Shown here one piece after another: positions 61,591 through 64,000 of a stretch of 64,000 bases of DNA. This DNA is from Vulcanimicrobiota bacterium (GTDB lineage Bacteria > Vulcanimicrobiota > Xenobia > Xenobiales > JADMJV01): positions 242,298 to 306,297 of the forward strand of contig JAFKGI010000003.1 of assembly GCA_017307785.1 (NCBI GenBank), given 5' to 3'. A model generated the notes under the pieces. It was not told the DNA's origin, did no database searches, and saw only the letters and a program-made list of their open reading frames with translations. A program made the translations under genes and the position numbers. Numbering within the stretch: position 1 is the first letter of the stretch; every line of letters begins with the position of its first letter.

Positions 61591-62682
61591 CTAAGCGGCT
61601 CGGCGCATGGCCAGGGGCAGCTCGGCGCGCTCTTCGGGAGCGCCTTCGGCCGGGAAGAGGAAACGCAGGGCGTGAATCAGGCGGTGACCCCAGGCGCTCT
61701 CGGTATGAGCCTGCTGGTCGCCGGTGACGTGGCACAGGTCGTGTCCCATCTGATAGCCCAGGCGAGACTGCAGGTCGTCGCGCAAGGCCAGGGTGTGGTG
61801 AATGCAATCGTTGTAAGGGCCGGAATTGCCCGAGTCGACGTAGATCTTCAGGGGGCGGCGGGTCTGGTTCAGCATGCGTTCCTGGAACTTCTTCAACCAC
61901 CAGGAGCCGGACAGCGAAGCCACTTTGCCAAACTGGTGGAAGTGGTCCCAGGCGATGCTCAGGGCGGCCACGCCGCCCAGGCTCGAGCCGAGCAGTGCGC
62001 AGTCCTGAGGACCGGTGCGGGTGCGGAAAGTGCGATCGATGTGGGGCTTGAGCTCCTGGCTCAGGAAGCGAGCGTAGCGGTTGTTGGCGCCGCCGTCTTC
62101 GGCGGGAACGTAGTCGTCCCAACGACCCGAGGTGTGGTCGACGGCCACGATGATGACCTCTTCCACTTCGCCACGGCGAATGCCGCGGTCCAGCGAACGC
62201 TGAGCCTGCCAGCTGCCGAAAGAGCCGGATTCGAAAATGTTCTGACCGTCCTGCAAGTAAATCACCGGATAGCGGCGCGAGAGATGCTGCCGGTAGCCGC
62301 GCGGCAGATAGACGCGGAAGCTGCGGTTCTCACCCAAATTCTGCGAGTAGATGCTGGGCGGGGCATCGGTGCTGTAAGCGCGGCGCGGCTTTTCCACGCG
62401 AGCGGCCGGACGGTAGGTGAACAGTTCACCGTCCTGTAAGAAGCTGAGGCTGGTGCGGCTTTCATACCAACGGTTGGAAGGGTCGCGACGGGCGCCGTCG
62501 GCGATATAGAACTCCACCACCTCCAAGGCGTCCACGGCCAGAGCGCAGCTCCAAAGGTGCTCCTGAGCATTGCGCCCGGCCCCTTCTCGTTGCATCAGGC
62601 TCACCTGAAACGCTTGGTCCCCCCGACGTCGCCAGTGGATGCTGGGCTTCTGAAAGCCGCTGTGGTAGTAGACTCGCTTCAT
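61591..62682 (-). CDS. Esterase D/enterochelin-esterase-like hydrolase with N-terminal beta domain
   Basis: 363 residues. An N-terminal beta-sandwich (1-95) resembling a CBM/starch-binding-like module precedes a putative-esterase alpha/beta hydrolase: VIYLQDGQNIF, nucleophile in LLGSSLGGVAAL, acid near IYVDSGNSGPYN, and His in AHTESAWGHR. Such enzymes release acyl or siderophore esters. No leader. The downstream direct repeat may be its terminator. Confidence 0.88.
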   Translation of the reverse strand: MKRVYYHSGFQKPSIHWRRRGDQAFQVSLMQREGAGRNAQEHLWSCALAVDALEVVEFYIADGARRDPSNRWYESRTSLSFLQDGELFTYRPAARVEKPRRAYSTDAPPSIYSQNLGENRSFRVYLPRGYRQHLSRRYPVIYLQDGQNIFESGSFGSWQAQRSLDRGIRRGEVEEVIIVAVDHTSGRWDDYVPAEDGGANNRYARFLSQELKPHIDRTFRTRTGPQDCALLGSSLGGVAALSIAWDHFHQFGKVASLSGSWWLKKFQERMLNQTRRPLKIYVDSGNSGPYNDCIHHTLALRDDLQSRLGYQMGHDLCHVTGDQQAHTESAWGHRLIHALRFLFPAEGAPEERAELPLAMRRAA

Positions 62683-62726
62683 CGTGGGATCAGAATACCG
62701 GATTGTACTGAAAAGGTACTGAACGA

Positions 62727-63974
62727 CTACAGACTCTTGACCAACAAGCCAACCAGATCGTCTTCCGCCTTCTTGAAGGGAGCGGCCGAGCCGACGAAAC
62801 CATTGAGAATCAAGGCGAAACGGTAGCGTTTGCCGCTGGTTCCAGTGAACTCGCCCACCAGACCACTGACTCCACTCATGGTGCCGGTCTTGGCGCGGAG
62901 CTGGCCGACTACCGAACGGCGCTTCATGGTGCCGTCCTGGCCGGCTCGGGGCAGGTAGTCCAACAGATCAGGCTGGCTCTGGAGCAACTCCACCAACTGG
63001 CGAGTGCTGACCAGGTTATAGCGAGACAGACCACAGCCGTCGACCACGCGCAAAGTCTGACCGGCCCACACTTTAGGCAAGGTGCGGCGGAAACGCCGGT
63101 ACAAACACTCCAACACCAGGTTGTCACTCTCGGCCAGGCCCTGCACCAGCATCTGCTGAACGGCGCGACTGCGATGGCTGGCCTCGATGGCCGTACCTCC
63201 CTGTCCCGGTCCGGGACTGACCACTTCCACGGCCACACGGTTGCGCTTGAAGACCTCCGTCAAAAGGCGAGCCGCCGCCAACTCGGGACGAATCATGGGA
63301 ACGGTAACCGCCTCCTCCGTTCCAGGAGCAAGACGTCCGGCCATCACCCAATTCTCCCATCCGGGAATCACCAACATCTCGAACTCGCCGGAACGCGGTA
63401 GAAACCCGAGAGAACTGGAAGGCGCCCAGGGAGGCCCCTTCACCTGCAATTGTGAGCCGGCCGTCAAACGAAGAGGTACAAGGCCGTGATCGAACACAAG
63501 CGCACTCACAGGCGGTGCGAAACTCGAGGAAAGATCATCCCAGGACCAACCGGATGGATAAGGTTCGGGGTCGGGTGGCGTGACTTCCAACTGAATCGGC
63601 CCTTTGATTTTGGGAATCAGTTCCAACGCCAGGTTTTCGATATCCCCGGAAGTCAGGTCTGGATCATAGTCGCCCACCAGGCGTACCTTCTGTCCAACCA
63701 TCTGCAGACGCGTCACTAACTGCTGGGTCTGCCCGCCCTGCTGGAGGATTCCCGCGGCGGTTGCCAGCTTGAGAGTAGAGGCAGGTACAAGCAAGCGCTG
63801 GCTATCCCATTCGAGCACGTTCTGTCCCAGGTCGTCCAGCACGCAAAGCGACGAACTCATTCCCGCGCCCCCCGGCAAATTCTGCAAGCCCGCTTTCCAG
63901 ACATCGCCTATCGAAGCGGATGGTTCCGACCATACCGCTGCAGCCAATCCCAACCACAGAAGAAATGTTTTCAT
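62727..63974 (-). CDS. dacB: D-Ala-D-Ala carboxypeptidase/endopeptidase (PBP4, S13)
   Basis: 415 residues with a signal peptide (1-16). The penicillin-binding motifs are complete: Ser66-x-x-Lys69 in PASTLKLAT, SRYN in DGCGLSRYN, and KTGT. It trims D-Ala or cleaves DAP cross-links in the periplasm, consistent with the DapF and dipeptidase genes in the window. The first 26 bases of upstream sequence are at the window edge, so its promoter is outside. Confidence 0.95.
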   Translation of the reverse strand: MKTFLLWLGLAAAVWSEPSASIGDVWKAGLQNLPGGAGMSSSLCVLDDLGQNVLEWDSQRLLVPASTLKLATAAGILQQGGQTQQLVTRLQMVGQKVRLVGDYDPDLTSGDIENLALELIPKIKGPIQLEVTPPDPEPYPSGWSWDDLSSSFAPPVSALVFDHGLVPLRLTAGSQLQVKGPPWAPSSSLGFLPRSGEFEMLVIPGWENWVMAGRLAPGTEEAVTVPMIRPELAAARLLTEVFKRNRVAVEVVSPGPGQGGTAIEASHRSRAVQQMLVQGLAESDNLVLECLYRRFRRTLPKVWAGQTLRVVDGCGLSRYNLVSTRQLVELLQSQPDLLDYLPRAGQDGTMKRRSVVGQLRAKTGTMSGVSGLVGEFTGTSGKRYRFALILNGFVGSAAPFKKAEDDLVGLLVKSL

Positions 63975-64000
63975 GCCGGGGAACTTTTTCGACCAGTTCT

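Overview
This is a GC-rich, densely coded bacterial chromosome segment with about 64 genes on both strands. I see no rRNA, tRNA, CRISPR array or insertion sequence. It carries housekeeping genes (mutL-miaA-hfq-dapF, typA/bipA, msrB, a PBP4-type peptidase, a VanX-type dipeptidase) beside families common in little-cultured phyla (a DUF1800/DUF1501 pair, copper-amine-oxidase-N stalk domains, DUF1328 and glycine-zipper proteins). The lineage cannot be fixed from the sequence. An uncultured, non-proteobacterial, diderm-like bacterium fits best, because there are lipoproteins, an RND/MMPL exporter, Tat-type leaders and periplasmic wall enzymes. GTG and TTG starts are frequent and often have good Shine-Dalgarno sequences.

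Layout. 1-9.3 kb: the 5' end of a membrane sensor, a RedB-like thioredoxin-fold protein, a choline-kinase-like enzyme coupled to a permuted-papain protein, a hemerythrin-type repair protein, a Ser/Thr kinase, a TlpA-like protein, a lactate-monooxygenase-like flavoenzyme, an ATP-grasp ligase and a phosphoesterase. 9.4-15.5 kb: leaderless Gln/Gly-rich, charged and NlpC/P60 proteins mixed with a glutathione peroxidase, MsrB, an EamA transporter and a phasin-like protein. 15.5-20.4 kb: DUF1501/DUF1800, then a lipoprotein coupled to a stand-alone FlhA/SctV cytoplasmic domain. 20.5-27.8 kb: a tight, mostly overlapping operon: HTH/coiled-coil protein, DUF423, polysaccharide deacetylase, mutL, miaA, hfq, dapF, M24 peptidase. 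27.8-36.9 kb: membrane proteins, a cholera-toxin-like putative ADP-ribosyltransferase, a BaiN-type flavoprotein, an S9 peptidase, an RND exporter and a cluster of small envelope/stress proteins. 37-39.4 kb: a GH13 enzyme and a glycine-rich protein. 39.5-48.0 kb: a seven-gene chemosensory operon (hybrid kinase, MCP, CheW, CheR, CheW, CheA-REC, CheB). 48-57.4 kb: secreted adhesin-like proteins, a LuxR-type regulator, small membrane proteins, a GH144-like protein, a putative arginine-deiminase-fold protein, a VanX dipeptidase and a GT87 enzyme. 57.4-64 kb: a left-handed beta-helix acyltransferase, TypA, a C39-like cysteine protease-like protein, an esterase and PBP4.

The most interesting theme is a scattered set of proteins without signal peptides that look like exported effectors: a putative ADP-ribosyltransferase, a pentein-fold deiminase, two cysteine-peptidase folds, a glycosidase-like protein and several low-complexity proteins. 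Most begin with polar, Ser/Thr/Pro/Ala/Gln-rich stretches. They share the window with an orphan FlhA/SctV export-gate domain. Together this suggests, but does not prove, a non-canonical type III-like export system in a host- or prey-interacting bacterium.
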